Assembly: GCA_024234365.1 (NCBI GenBank)
Contig: JACKOK010000002.1
Coordinates: 1-64,000, forward strand
DNA from: Pseudomonadales bacterium
Lineage (GTDB): Bacteria; Pseudomonadota; Gammaproteobacteria; Pseudomonadales; Pseudohongiellaceae
DNA: 64,000 nt
Direction of reading: 5' to 3'
Positions 17,167-25,782 of this stretch are shown in pieces. The notes under the pieces were generated by a model. It was not told where the DNA came from. It did not search any database and worked only from the letters and a program-made list of their open reading frames with translations. The translations under genes were made by a program, and so were the position numbers. Positions within the stretch are counted from its first letter, which is position 1, and each line of letters opens with the position of its first letter.

Positions 17167-17940
17167 ATGCTAGTGGTGATATCCCCGGCCAAGTCGCTGG
17201 ATTACGAAACACCGGTGAAAATCCGCAAATTCACGCAGCCGGATTTTCTCGACGAATCCGCCCGGCTGATTGATCAGCTGCGTGGCATGTCTCCCGCACA
17301 GGTGTCGTCCCTGATGTCGATCAGCCCCACGCTTGGCACGCTGAATCACGAGCGCTTTCAACAATGGCAGCGTCCGTTCAGCAAGGACAATGCCCGCCAG
17401 GCGCTGTTCGCGTTCAAGGGCGATGTTTATATCGGGCTGGATGCCTATGCCCTGTCCAGCGACGATGTCACGTTTGCCCAGAATCACCTGCGCATTCTCT
17501 CCGGGCTCTATGGCTTGTTGCGTCCGCTGGATCTGATTCAACCCTACCGGCTGGAAATGGGCACCAGCTTGCAGAATGCGCGCGGTAAATCACTTTATGA
17601 TTTTTGGGGTTCACGCATTACCCAGGCTTTGAACGACACGTTCGCGCAGGAGCGACAGCCGGTACTGGTAAATCTTGCTTCCAACGAGTATTTCAAGTCT
17701 GTGCGCCCACGGGAGCTCAACGCACGCATCATCAGCCCTGTATTCAAGGATTTCAGTAACGGGCAGTATAAAATTGTCAGCTTCTTCGCCAAGAAGGCCC
17801 GCGGTCTTATGAGCGCCTGGATTATCCGCAATCGCCTAAAACATCCGGAAGATCTGCTGCGCTTCGACAGCGAAGGCTACCGCTACAGCGAGGAGCATTC
17901 CAGCCCGGACGCACCCGTTTTTCTGCGCAAGAGTGCCTGA
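17167..17940 (+). CDS. yaaA: Peroxide stress protein YaaA
   Basis: YaaA (257 residues, family DUF328) lowers intracellular iron damage during hydrogen peroxide stress in E. coli. The N-terminus LVVISPAKSLDYETP, the internal FKGDVYIGLDA, and VNLASNEYFKSV are strongly conserved family blocks. AAGGAG precedes the ATG. The next gene starts 2 bp after the stop, implying co-transcription with a methyltransferase. Confidence 0.95.
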   Translation: MLVVISPAKSLDYETPVKIRKFTQPDFLDESARLIDQLRGMSPAQVSSLMSISPTLGTLNHERFQQWQRPFSKDNARQALFAFKGDVYIGLDAYALSSDDVTFAQNHLRILSGLYGLLRPLDLIQPYRLEMGTSLQNARGKSLYDFWGSRITQALNDTFAQERQPVLVNLASNEYFKSVRPRELNARIISPVFKDFSNGQYKIVSFFAKKARGLMSAWIIRNRLKHPEDLLRFDSEGYRYSEEHSSPDAPVFLRKSA

Positions 17941-17942
17941 GC

Positions 17943-18545
17943 ATGACGCTGCCTTTCAGTCAGTCCTGCGAGAACAACAAGGACCCGATCCTTTCCATTG
18001 TGTGCAGACACTTCGACAAAGCGGGCAATGTGCTGGAAATCGCGGGCGGTACCGGGCAGCACGCGGTGCACTTCGCGACCCATCTGCCTCATCTGCACTG
18101 GCAGAGCAGCGACATTCCAGGGAACCTTGATACATTGCGGCCTCGTATCACACTGGCTGCATTACCGAATCTTCCCGCCCCTGTGTCTTTTGATGTCACC
18201 CAGGAGCGATTTGATCTCGCGCCCGTGGACTATGTGTTTTCCGCCAATAGCCTGCACATCATGCCCGCGGCCGCAGTCACGCATTTTTTTCGCCATCTGC
18301 GCGCACTGCTCAAGCCCGGCGGGACGCTCTGCGTGTATGGGCCGTTCAAATACGAAGGGAAATTTACCACCGACAGCAACGCGCAGTTCGATCAGTGGCT
18401 GAAACAGCGCAACCCCGATAGCGGCATTCGCGATTTCGAAACGATCAATGCGCTGGCACAAGAAGCCGGCATGTCTCTGCTCGAAGACAATGCCATGCCT
18501 GCAAACAATCAGTTGCTGGTGTTCCGCAAATCCGGAACGCCCTGA
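17943..18545 (+). CDS. DUF938 SAM-dependent methyltransferase
   Basis: The protein has 200 residues and a class I methyltransferase motif I (VLEIAGGTGQHAVHFA, about 31-46), then DVTQ and YVFSANSLHIMP typical of DUF938, and LLKPGGTLCVYGPFKYEG as the post-motif strand. DUF938 proteins have no well established substrate. It starts 2 bp after yaaA and converges with rlmA. Confidence 0.88.
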   Translation: MTLPFSQSCENNKDPILSIVCRHFDKAGNVLEIAGGTGQHAVHFATHLPHLHWQSSDIPGNLDTLRPRITLAALPNLPAPVSFDVTQERFDLAPVDYVFSANSLHIMPAAAVTHFFRHLRALLKPGGTLCVYGPFKYEGKFTTDSNAQFDQWLKQRNPDSGIRDFETINALAQEAGMSLLEDNAMPANNQLLVFRKSGTP

Positions 18546-18581
18546 TACCTTTTATTACACACAGCAAAATATAAGGCCTGT

Positions 18582-19424
18582 TCAGGCATTACGGCACAGC
18601 CGGCGAATACTAATCTCGAGGTTCAGTGGCAGCCGTGTCAGCGCCATGGCGCGCTCTTTGCCTTCGGCACTTGCACGGAAAAGATGGGGCGTCATGCTCA
18701 GCAGCTGCTGAATAGCGGCCGGTGTCTCCAGCACGATCTCGTGTTGCAGGGTCTCCACTGAAAGTTCCGTGAACCCGGGCGGGCAGGAGGGCTCTGCGCC
18801 CGGGGCGGTACGCAGGCTGGGGTAAATCACTTCGCGCAACTGCTGCAGATGGCCCGGCCCCGGATCGGCCATGAGCAGTATGCCCCCCGGCTTGAGCACC
18901 CGTGCAAACTCCGCATAAACCGGAAACCCGAACAGACACAGCACACAATCCACACGGTTTGTCTGTACGGGAATATTGGCATTGCTCGCCACCATCCAGC
19001 TTGGCCGTGAATCCTGTTTCGCCGCTGCCTGCACCGCCCATTTGGAAATATCCAGGCCGCTCAGAAAGAGCGTAATGCCCTCAGGGGTCTGCCGGGCCAG
19101 TTCGCGCAGGTAGTAGCCCTCGCCACAACCGGCATCGAGGCAATGCAGCGGCCTCTGCGGCACATCACGCAGCACCGCCTCGACCACGGCATCGGCAATT
19201 TTCTGGTAGTGCCCGGCATTGAGAAACTGCCGTCGGGCAAGCACCATTTCCTTGCTGTCGCCTGGGTCTTTCGAACGCTTTTGCTGCACGGGCAACAGGT
19301 GTACATAGCCCTCTTTCGCAATATCAAAACTGTGACCATTACTGCAGACCCAGCGTCGCTCCTCGCGTTGCAGGGTTTCGTGATCCAGCGGGCAACGCAG
19401 TGCCTGAAATGCTTCAACCGACAT
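18582..19424 (-). CDS. rlmA: 23S rRNA (guanine-N1)-methyltransferase RlmA
   Basis: RlmA (280 residues) methylates G745 of 23S rRNA in gram-negative bacteria. The N-terminal zinc-finger region, KEGYVHLLPVQQKRSKDPGD (about 38-57) and SAM motif CLDAGCGEGYYL are diagnostic. The zinc ligands appear as C11, D14, C27, H31: the second position of the usual CPLC is Asp here (CPLD). The ATG at 19424 is used; an in-frame ATG at 19436 is possible. It overlaps the end of the peptidase gene by 11 bp, so the two form an operon. Confidence 0.92.
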   Translation of the reverse strand: MSVEAFQALRCPLDHETLQREERRWVCSNGHSFDIAKEGYVHLLPVQQKRSKDPGDSKEMVLARRQFLNAGHYQKIADAVVEAVLRDVPQRPLHCLDAGCGEGYYLRELARQTPEGITLFLSGLDISKWAVQAAAKQDSRPSWMVASNANIPVQTNRVDCVLCLFGFPVYAEFARVLKPGGILLMADPGPGHLQQLREVIYPSLRTAPGAEPSCPPGFTELSVETLQHEIVLETPAAIQQLLSMTPHLFRASAEGKERAMALTRLPLNLEISIRRLCRNA

Positions 19425-20934
19425 TGTGAAGCCCATAAAGCGCGCCGAACTTCTGCCGCACATAGTGGACGAAAGGCTCTGCGCTCAGCGTTTCTCCGGT
19501 GGCGCGCTGGCACAGCTCGGGGGCATCAAACTTGCTGCCATGGCGATGAATATTATCCCGCAGCCAGGCCAGCAGTGTGCCGGTATCTCCCCGGGCCAGA
19601 TCACTTTCAATGCGGGCATCCTGCTGTCTTGCCGCCGCCATGAACTGCGCGGCATACAGATTGCCAAGGGTATAGGTGGGGAAATAACCGAAGGCCGCCA
19701 TGGACCAGTGGATATCCTGCAGTACGCCCTTGCTGTCCGTTTCCGGCATTACGCCCAGCAGTTGCTGCATTTTCTCTCGCCAGGCAGCAGGCAGATCTGC
19801 CACCTTGAGATCGCTGTTGATCAATGCCTGCTCCAGCTCAAAGCGCAGAATGATGTGCATATTGTAGGTCAGCTCGTCTGCCTCAACTCGAATCAGGGAG
19901 GGCTGCACCTTGTTGATTGCGCGGTAGAACTGCTCAACGCTGACGCCCTGCAGCTGTGAAGGGAAATGGCGTTGCAGCTCCTCGAAATGCGCCTGCCAAT
20001 AGCCGAGGCTTCTACCCACCTGATTCTCGAACAGACGCGACTGGCTCTCGTGGATGCCGGATGAGGTTCCCTTGCCCACCGGGGTGCCATCCAGCGCCTC
20101 TGCAATCCCCTGTTCGTACATGGCATGCCCCGCTTCGTGCATCGTGGCGAAGAGAGAAGAGACCGCGTATTCCGGAGCGAAGCGTGTCGTAATACGCACA
20201 TCATTGCGCCCGAAGCTGGTGCTGAAGGGATGATGCACCTCGCCCAGATGCCCGCGACTGAAATCGTAGCCGAGCGACTGCGCGGCATAATGGCACATGG
20301 CCCGCTGTGCAGCGACTGGAAAATCCTGCGCCAGCACGCTGTCATCAATCGCCCCCTGATGTTCGGCAATCGCCTGGATCAGGGGAACCGTTTGTGTCTT
20401 TACTTCATCGAAGATACGCCTGACATCGGCGGTTTTCATCCCGCGTTCGTACTTGTCCAGCAGCGCATCGTATTTTTCATCGGTGTAACCGTAGATCTCG
20501 GCCGTTTCCTGCGCGAGGGCAACCGCCGCCTCCAGATGGGGACGGAAACCTGCGAAGTCGTTCTTCTGCCGGCAGGCAGCCCAAGCCGCCCCCGCTGCGC
20601 CGGTTATCTCGCTACGCCGCCGGACAAACTCGGGCGTAAACAGCGCCTGCTCATCATAATCGCGCCGCACGTTTCTGAGCATGCTGGCCTCATCGCTGTC
20701 ATAGGGCGCATCCTGCTGTTCGTTCTCAGCCGCTGCCAGCAGGTCTCCCAGCTCATTGCCCGTGAACATCCGGTGGGCTATTTCACTGAGCGTGGAAATC
20801 TGTCGGGTGCGCCCGGCAATACCCTGCTCGGGCATATTGGTTTCACGATCCCAGTCCAGTACCGCAAGCGCTTTCTCGACATCGGTAATTGTCTTCAGCT
20901 TCTCCAGTAAGGTCTCATAATGTGCGTTCAACAT
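19414..20934 (-). CDS. M32 family metallocarboxypeptidase (Taq type)
   Basis: A 506-residue cytoplasmic zinc carboxypeptidase that removes C-terminal residues from peptides. The HEAGH motif is at 266-270, the HPF segment near 235 (EVHHPFSTSFG), and the GIHESQSR motif near 295, all three being M32 signatures. Length is typical. It is transcribed together with rlmA, whose start lies inside its last codons. A physiological substrate is not known. Confidence 0.95.
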   Translation of the reverse strand: MLNAHYETLLEKLKTITDVEKALAVLDWDRETNMPEQGIAGRTRQISTLSEIAHRMFTGNELGDLLAAAENEQQDAPYDSDEASMLRNVRRDYDEQALFTPEFVRRRSEITGAAGAAWAACRQKNDFAGFRPHLEAAVALAQETAEIYGYTDEKYDALLDKYERGMKTADVRRIFDEVKTQTVPLIQAIAEHQGAIDDSVLAQDFPVAAQRAMCHYAAQSLGYDFSRGHLGEVHHPFSTSFGRNDVRITTRFAPEYAVSSLFATMHEAGHAMYEQGIAEALDGTPVGKGTSSGIHESQSRLFENQVGRSLGYWQAHFEELQRHFPSQLQGVSVEQFYRAINKVQPSLIRVEADELTYNMHIILRFELEQALINSDLKVADLPAAWREKMQQLLGVMPETDSKGVLQDIHWSMAAFGYFPTYTLGNLYAAQFMAAARQQDARIESDLARGDTGTLLAWLRDNIHRHGSKFDAPELCQRATGETLSAEPFVHYVRQKFGALYGLHNVG

Positions 20935-20955
20935 CGTTTATGCCTCTGTTTCTGT

Positions 20956-21582
20956 TCAAGCTCTCGTTGTCAACAATCGTGCCGCCAAACCGATCAGAAC
21001 CAACGCGCTTGCCTGATTAAGAAATTTTTGTGCTCTGGGTGATCTTCCCAACCAGGAGCCCAGAGCGCCTGCCGCAAAGGCGATGCTGCCAAACACACCC
21101 AGGGTCGCTGCGATGAATATCGCCCCCAGGACAAAGAACTGGAGTACCAGATCGCCCTGAGCGGGATCAGCAAATTGCGGCAGGAAGGCCAGGAAAAATA
21201 CCGATACCTTCGGGTTGGTCACATTCATGAAAATACCGCGGCGATATAACGCCGCACGAGACAGTGTTGATCCTCTGCGCTCATCTATCGATACGACCGG
21301 GGCACGCAATGCCTGCCATGCCAGATAAACCAGATACATGGCCCCTATCGTTTTCAGAAGGAAAAATGCCTGTGTTGATTCCTGAAAAATTACCGCAATA
21401 CCCAATGCCACTGCAGAAGTGTGAACGATCAGTCCAGTACAAAGTCCAAGCGTTACCAGAAGGCCCGAACGAAAACCATACATGGCTGACTGGGTCAGCA
21501 CAAAAAGATTGTCCGGCCCTGGAGCAAGACAAAGCAGAACTGACGTAAGAAGAAAACCTGCCAGGGACTCGGGCGCAATCAT
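20956..21582 (-). CDS. LysE/RhtB family amino-acid exporter
   Basis: A 208-residue inner-membrane protein with about six hydrophobic helices. The family N-terminal signature LCLAPGPDNLFVLTQSA (about 18-34) and FLKTIGAMYLVYLAWQALR are clear. Members export amino acids such as homoserine, threonine or lysine; the substrate cannot be told from sequence. It is 21 bp upstream of the M32 gene on the same strand. Confidence 0.92.
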   Translation of the reverse strand: MIAPESLAGFLLTSVLLCLAPGPDNLFVLTQSAMYGFRSGLLVTLGLCTGLIVHTSAVALGIAVIFQESTQAFFLLKTIGAMYLVYLAWQALRAPVVSIDERRGSTLSRAALYRRGIFMNVTNPKVSVFFLAFLPQFADPAQGDLVLQFFVLGAIFIAATLGVFGSIAFAAGALGSWLGRSPRAQKFLNQASALVLIGLAARLLTTRA

Positions 21583-21637
21583 GCTCCCCTCCTTTCACCA
21601 GCCCATCTCATCGTTCCAGTCTCCGTCATTTCTGCGC

Positions 21638-22399
21638 TTATTCCATGTCCCGGGAAACGGCGAGTGCACTCCAGGTCTGACACACCGGCATCACTTCCAG
21701 CGTGTTGATGTTGACGTGTTCCGGCATCGCATTGACCCAGTGGATGATTTCCGCGATGTCCTGTGCACTGAGCGGTTTTGTCCCTGAGTACACCTTTGCT
21801 GCCTTGTCGGCATCCCCATCAAAGCGGATAAGCGAGAAGTTCGTCTCCGCCATGCCTGGCTCGATATTGGTGACCCGGATGCGTTTACCGATCAGATCCG
21901 CGCGCAGACCACGCGAAAAATTCTGCACGAATGCCTTGGTGCCACCATAAGCATTGCCGCCCGGATAGGGCCAGTTGCCCGCTGTCGAACCGATGTTGAT
22001 CACATGGCCGGTATTGCGCGCCACCATGGAGGGCAGCACGGCGTGTGTGACCCGCATCAGACCCGTGATATTGGTCTCCACCATCGTCTGCCACTTGCTG
22101 AAATCCGCCTGGTGCGCAGGCTCCAGACCCAGGGCCAGACCGGCGTTGTTCACCAGCACATCGATGTTGCGAAACTCCGGCGGCAGCTCACTGAAGAAGC
22201 GATCCACCGAATCCTGCTGCGTCACATCCATTGCCGCAGCATGGACGGGGCAGCGCTCTCCCAGTTCCTGTGCCAGCGCATTCAGCCTGTCTAGGTTTCT
22301 TGCCGCCAGAACCAGGGCATTTCCGGAGCCGGCAAACCGGCGCGCAGCCGCCTCGCCGAAACCGGAGGAGGCCCCGGTAATCAGAATCACTTTGCTCAT
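21638..22399 (-). CDS. Short-chain dehydrogenase/reductase, YdfG-like
   Basis: A 253-residue classical SDR using NADP(H). It has cofactor motif TGASSGFG (8-15), NNAG, catalytic S138, Y151 and K155 (YGGTK), and the PG region (NIEPGMAETNFS). AARNLDRL after the second strand suggests NADP preference. The pattern fits YdfG, which reduces 3-hydroxy acids such as serine or malonic semialdehyde. The ATG at 22399 has AAGGAG; the open frame to 22438 lacks one. Confidence 0.9.
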   Translation of the reverse strand: MSKVILITGASSGFGEAAARRFAGSGNALVLAARNLDRLNALAQELGERCPVHAAAMDVTQQDSVDRFFSELPPEFRNIDVLVNNAGLALGLEPAHQADFSKWQTMVETNITGLMRVTHAVLPSMVARNTGHVINIGSTAGNWPYPGGNAYGGTKAFVQNFSRGLRADLIGKRIRVTNIEPGMAETNFSLIRFDGDADKAAKVYSGTKPLSAQDIAEIIHWVNAMPEHVNINTLEVMPVCQTWSALAVSRDME

Positions 22400-22450
22400 A
22401 TCTCTCTCCTTGCATGGCTTGCCCATTGGAGGGGGCAAAGCGCGAGACTA

Positions 22451-23584
22451 TCACAGCTGCCGAAAAGGCAGTAATTGCGCCGCGCCATGACGGTACTGCT
22501 CCACATACTCCCGCTCCTGGTGAAGAAAATCCGCAATGGCCTGCGCAAAGCGAGGGTCGGCTATCCAGTGGTTTGAATAGGTGCTGACGGGCTCAAAACC
22601 CCGCTGAATTTTGTGCTCGCCCTGGGCCCCGGAATCGAAACGCTGCAGGCCATGCTCAATACAGAACTCTATGCCCTGGTAGTAGCAGGTTTCAAAGTGC
22701 AGAAACTGATACTCCTCCAGGCACCCCCAGTAGCGGCCATATAACGTTGTGTCATCGAACAGGCTGAGCGCAGCGGCAATCGCCTCCCCCTCAAGTAGCG
22801 CCATTACCAACAGCACACTTTCCGGCATCGTTTTCCCCAATTGCCGGAAAAACGCCAGCGACAGATAGGGCTGCTGCCCGCGCACATGGTAGGTGTTCTG
22901 ATAGAAGCGATAGAATTGCTGCCACTGCTCATCGCTGATCTGTTCGCCCCGATAGCGTACAAAGTGGATGCCCGCATCCGTCACTGCCTGGCGCTCCTTG
23001 CGCAGGTTCTTGCGTTTGCGGGAGTTGAAGGCCGCCAGAAAATCCTCAAAAGCCCCATAGTTGCGGTTGAACCACTGAAACTGGGTTCCTGTGCGCTGTG
23101 GCATGGACTGCTCCACCAGACGTGCACTTTCCCGCTCGCGGGGGAACAGCACATGCCAGCTGCTGGCTCCCAGAGACTGCGCCTCCTCCTGCACCCGATG
23201 ACAGATGGCCTGGGTCAGAGCATCCCGGTCTTCCTCCGGGTGGATCAACAGGCGGGAGGACTGGCTCGGCGTAAAGGGTATCGCCGTCAGTAGTTTCGGG
23301 TAGTAGGCCACCCCATTGCGATGCCAGGCATCAGCCCAGGACCAGTCAAAAACGTATTCGCCGTAGGAGTGGTGTTTGATATACAGCGGCATGGCCGCCA
23401 CCGGGGTATTGCCACGGCTCACCAGCAAATGATGGGGCTGCCAACCAGTTTCCTCACAGACACTGCCACTGTCCTCGAGAGCGGCCAGAAACTCATGCCG
23501 AAGAAAGGGGCCTCCGCCCTGCGCCAATGAATTCCAGACAGCGGCCGGAATTGCATCGATCCCTGTAAAAAACCGAAAGTTCAT
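22451..23584 (-). CDS. FemAB-like GNAT acyltransferase (COG3146)
   Basis: A 377-residue protein of the family often labelled peptidogalycan biosynthesis protein or DUF482, related to FemAB/GNAT folds. Visible blocks are LYIKHHSYGEYVFDWSWADA, the ITPFTP-like segment (AIPFTPSQSSRLL), RKRKNLRKERQAV and FDSGAQGEHKIQRGFEP. A role in acyl or aminoacyl transfer is suggested by fold only. It is the first gene of a minus-strand run and is divergent from hexR across 170 bp. Confidence 0.86.
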   Translation of the reverse strand: MNFRFFTGIDAIPAAVWNSLAQGGGPFLRHEFLAALEDSGSVCEETGWQPHHLLVSRGNTPVAAMPLYIKHHSYGEYVFDWSWADAWHRNGVAYYPKLLTAIPFTPSQSSRLLIHPEEDRDALTQAICHRVQEEAQSLGASSWHVLFPRERESARLVEQSMPQRTGTQFQWFNRNYGAFEDFLAAFNSRKRKNLRKERQAVTDAGIHFVRYRGEQISDEQWQQFYRFYQNTYHVRGQQPYLSLAFFRQLGKTMPESVLLVMALLEGEAIAAALSLFDDTTLYGRYWGCLEEYQFLHFETCYYQGIEFCIEHGLQRFDSGAQGEHKIQRGFEPVSTYSNHWIADPRFAQAIADFLHQEREYVEQYRHGAAQLLPFRQL

Positions 23585-23754
23585 GCGGCAGATTCTAGTG
23601 CCTCAATCCCCATCGATGCCATGGATAAAACGCTGCGCGCCAGAAATCGCTGCTGGGAGGGGAAGGCAGCCGGCAGCACGGCTCGCCCGTAACAGTAGGT
23701 CGCGCACCTTTTTTCCTGCTATATTGCGGGCTGATTCGCCGTTGAGGACCTTGC

Positions 23755-24609
23755 GTGGATCCGCAGAACCCGATAAGCAAAATAAAAGAGCACCGAGATG
23801 CCTTGCGCAAATCCGAACGCAAGGTTGCAGACTTCATCCTGGACAACGCGGCGGCGCTGATCAATATGCGCATCGTGGACGTTGCCCGCAGTGCCGAGGT
23901 CAGTGAGCCCACCGTGCTGCGTTTTTGCCGGGCGCTGGGGTATGACGGGTTTCAGTCTTTCAAACTGCAACTGGCCCAGCACCTGGGCACCAACAGCAGC
24001 TATTCCCAGTTTTCCGTCGATGACAACGATACCGCGACCGATCTGTGCAACAAGGTCTTCGATTCCACGATTGGCTCCCTGCTGACCGTGCGCGACCAGC
24101 TGGACTCCCGCGTTCTGGAGGCCGCCATCAACAAACTCAGCCACGCCAGCCGGGTGGAGTTTTATGGCTTCGGAGCCTCAGGTTCCGTTGCTGCCGACGC
24201 GCAGCACAAATTCTTCCGGCTACAGGTCTCCAGCGCGGCCTATACCGACCCGCATATCCAGCTCATGTCCGCTATTTCGCTGGGGGAGAAAGACGTGGTG
24301 GTCGCCATCTCCCAATCGGGGCGTACCAAGGCTTTGATACAGAGCGTCAATCTCGCCATGGAGGCTGGCGCAACGGTTATTGGCTTGGCTCCGGCACATA
24401 CGCCGCTGAGCGAATTGTGCAGCATTCCCATTCACGTCAATGTCGAGGAGGACCTGCACGAATTCACGCCCGTCTCCTCCCGCATCGCCCATCTGCTGGT
24501 GATCGATGTGTTGGCCATGGGGGTCGCACGTTTCCGCAAGAGTCTGCTGAAGGATCATCTGAAGCGGATGAACAAGAACCTGAGAACCCTGCGAACCTAC
24601 AAGTCCTGA
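23755..24609 (+). CDS. hexR: HexR-type RpiR/MurR transcriptional regulator
   Basis: A 284-residue regulator with an N-terminal RpiR helix-turn-helix (about 1-77; VADFILDN, then VARSAEVSEPTVLRFCRALG) and a C-terminal sugar-isomerase (SIS) domain near 125-255 (VVVAISQSGRTKALIQ). HexR controls central carbon genes such as zwf, edd and gapA in gammaproteobacteria and responds to KDPG. No such genes sit next to it here. It starts with GTG. The stop abuts the stop of the CNNM gene on the other strand with no gap. Confidence 0.88.
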   Translation: MDPQNPISKIKEHRDALRKSERKVADFILDNAAALINMRIVDVARSAEVSEPTVLRFCRALGYDGFQSFKLQLAQHLGTNSSYSQFSVDDNDTATDLCNKVFDSTIGSLLTVRDQLDSRVLEAAINKLSHASRVEFYGFGASGSVAADAQHKFFRLQVSSAAYTDPHIQLMSAISLGEKDVVVAISQSGRTKALIQSVNLAMEAGATVIGLAPAHTPLSELCSIPIHVNVEEDLHEFTPVSSRIAHLLVIDVLAMGVARFRKSLLKDHLKRMNKNLRTLRTYKS

Positions 24610-25623
24610 TTACATGTGCTTCATGCGGTGTTCCCAACGCCGGCGTGCGAAGCGGCGCATATTGGGAATATCGTCAGTCTCGTCCATGATGGGCTGCCCG
24701 AGAATGGTCTCGATGATGTCTTCCATGGTCAGCAGGCCAAGCCAGGTGCCGTACTCGTCATACACCAGGCACATGTGCTGGTGCTCCTTGAGCAGGCTGG
24801 AGAGGATATTTTCGACGCTCTCACTGTCGGTGATGATCTTCACCGGTTTCATCAGCTCACTCACCTGCTGCGCCGGGTCGGCCTCCACCAGATCAAAGCG
24901 GAACACAACGCCGTGGGGATGCCCCTCGTCATCCAGCACCGGATAACGGGAGAACTGGTCCCGGCGGGAGAGTTCTATCATCTCGGCCACGCTGGTGGTG
25001 GTGTTGACGTATTCGCAGACCGTGCGCGGAGTCATGATGTCGCGCGCCCTGATGTCATGAAGATCGAGAATATTGGCGATAACGCGCTGTTCGTCCTGGT
25101 CCAGCTCATCCATTTCTCTACCAAGACTGGTCAAGGCCTTGATTTCGGCGCGCAGGTCAAGCCGCTGGGGACGGGCACCCAGCCAGGAGGTGATGTGGTC
25201 GGACAGCCAGATGAAGGGCTTGAGGAGCACAATCATCGGGTTCAGCACCGGGGGCAGAAAAGGAGCGAGACTGACCCAATAACGCGCCCCGATGGTCTTG
25301 GGGATGATTTCTGAAAAAATCAGGATGACCAGGGTCATGACGGCCGATGCCAGGCCAAGATAACCGTCACCGAAGAGCACGGTGACCTGTGCACCCACGC
25401 CCGCCGCACCGCCCGTGTGGGCAATCGTATTCAGAGTGAGAATCGCGGCCAGCGGTTGATCGATCCTGTTCTTGAGCTTGTGCAGCCCTGTGTAGCGTGA
25501 GGAGCCCTCTTGCTTGAGCTGTGCAATATAGCTGGGCGTCACACTTAGCAGCGCGGCCTCCAGCAGGGAACAAAGAAAGGAGATAGCAACCGAAATCAGG
25601 ACAAACGCGATGAGCAAACTCAT
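24610..25623 (-). CDS. CNNM/CorC-type membrane protein with CBS domains
   Basis: A 337-residue protein with a DUF21/CNNM transmembrane domain (residues 1-~165, ending IIFSEIIPKTIGARYWV) and two cytosolic CBS domains (about 185-310: ARDIMTPRTV…, CLVYDEYGTWLGLLTMEDI). Members are linked to magnesium/cobalt handling. It lacks the C-terminal transporter-associated CorC domain of longer relatives. A TTG further upstream (25662) would add 13 residues but has no Shine-Dalgarno, so the ATG at 25623 is used. It is preceded by 159 bp after glmS. Confidence 0.87.
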   Translation of the reverse strand: MSLLIAFVLISVAISFLCSLLEAALLSVTPSYIAQLKQEGSSRYTGLHKLKNRIDQPLAAILTLNTIAHTGGAAGVGAQVTVLFGDGYLGLASAVMTLVILIFSEIIPKTIGARYWVSLAPFLPPVLNPMIVLLKPFIWLSDHITSWLGARPQRLDLRAEIKALTSLGREMDELDQDEQRVIANILDLHDIRARDIMTPRTVCEYVNTTTSVAEMIELSRRDQFSRYPVLDDEGHPHGVVFRFDLVEADPAQQVSELMKPVKIITDSESVENILSSLLKEHQHMCLVYDEYGTWLGLLTMEDIIETILGQPIMDETDDIPNMRRFARRRWEHRMKHM

Positions 25624-25782
25624 ACCGGGGGGTAAAACGCTCCAGAACGACAGGGAAGCCAATACTACACTATCGCCATTTGCAGGCTCAACCGCTTTAC
25701 TGCGCGAATCCTGCAGCGATTTCCGCGAAAATCCGCTTCTATCTGCAGATAATGGCGCGTACTGCCCTCTTTCCTGCCAGGA

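Noticed and set aside
25624..25782. Possible tRNA or small RNA in the gap downstream of glmS
   Set aside because: No cloverleaf, terminator or promoter pair could be found by eye.
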